The position numbers were made by a program, and so were the translations under genes. Below the pieces are notes generated by a model. It searched no databases and had not been told where the DNA came from. It saw nothing but the letters and a program-made list of their open reading frames with translations. From DATKYV01 sp035528275 (lineage in GTDB: Bacteria > Acidobacteriota > Terriglobia > UBA7540), in NCBI GenBank assembly GCA_035528275.1, contig DATKYV010000020.1, positions 1 through 6,803 on the forward strand: DNA of 6,803 nt. Reading direction: 5' to 3'. How positions within the stretch are numbered: position 1 is the stretch's first letter; every line of letters begins with the position of its first letter. Positions 6,733 to 6,803 of the stretch are shown here, in pieces.

Positions 6733-6803
6733 TTCCGTCTCAGCACCCGAATGAGCGAAGCGTTGAATCTCTTGAGCTGCTCGCGCATGGGCAAGGAAAG
6801 CCC
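6729..6803 (-). CDS. C-terminal end of an unknown protein, cut by the window edge
   Basis: A frame open from the right edge ends with TGA (6731-6729), overlapping the ATG of the 176-aa gene as ATGA. The 24 visible residues end in a basic, amphipathic stretch (PMREQLKRFNASLIRVLRRK). The stop/start overlap is the main reason to believe it is real. Too little is visible to name a family. A competing frame, that of the 176-aa gene, is also open to the edge. Confidence 0.5.
   Translation of the reverse strand, partial: GLSLPMREQLKRFNASLIRVLRRK

Overview
The window is GC-rich bacterial chromosome carrying a complete arginine-biosynthesis cluster. Reading rightward, argR (arginine repressor), argG (argininosuccinate synthase) and argH (argininosuccinate lyase) lie head to tail. 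Gaps are short, and argG and argH share an ATGA overlap. The class I argG, an ArgR of the AhrC/ArgR family, and the secreted unknown-family protein in front would fit an Acidobacteriota or another deep-branching soil lineage. This placement is an impression from protein character and base composition, not a demonstrated one.

Left part (1-1007). No protein gene is recognisable before position 666. Positions 113-308 can fold into a rod-like RNA: a closing stem joins the two ends, and a long interrupted stem and a 3'-side hairpin lie inside. A sigma70-like promoter (TTGACG, 18-bp spacer, TAGACT) places a start exactly at its 5' end. Size and architecture suggest a 6S-like regulatory RNA, but I recognise no conserved 6S sequence. 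Positions 309-543 hold nothing I can identify. A second promoter-like site at 544-572 precedes a 113-aa protein of unknown function with a good ribosome-binding site.

Middle part (1008-5180). A 218-aa exported, strikingly methionine-rich protein of unknown function (start at 1181, set by AAGGAG) precedes the arg cluster. A small AT-rich island at 1999-2035 carries two ARG-box-like sequences, the second touching the argR start codon, which argues for autoregulation of the whole argR-argG-argH unit by ArgR plus arginine. argR lacks a Shine-Dalgarno sequence. ArgG joins citrulline and aspartate using ATP, and ArgH splits the product into arginine and fumarate, so the operon holds the last two biosynthetic steps plus their sensor.

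Right part (5181-6803), leftward strand. Four tightly packed reading frames run toward argH: the C-terminal end of an unknown protein at the window edge (ATGA overlap), a 176-aa membrane-anchored unknown, a possible 52-aa signal-peptide or membrane micro-protein starting at a CTG that overlaps the preceding stop, and a calcineurin-like metallophosphoesterase. This operon converges on argH with only 15 bp between the two stop codons and no visible terminator.
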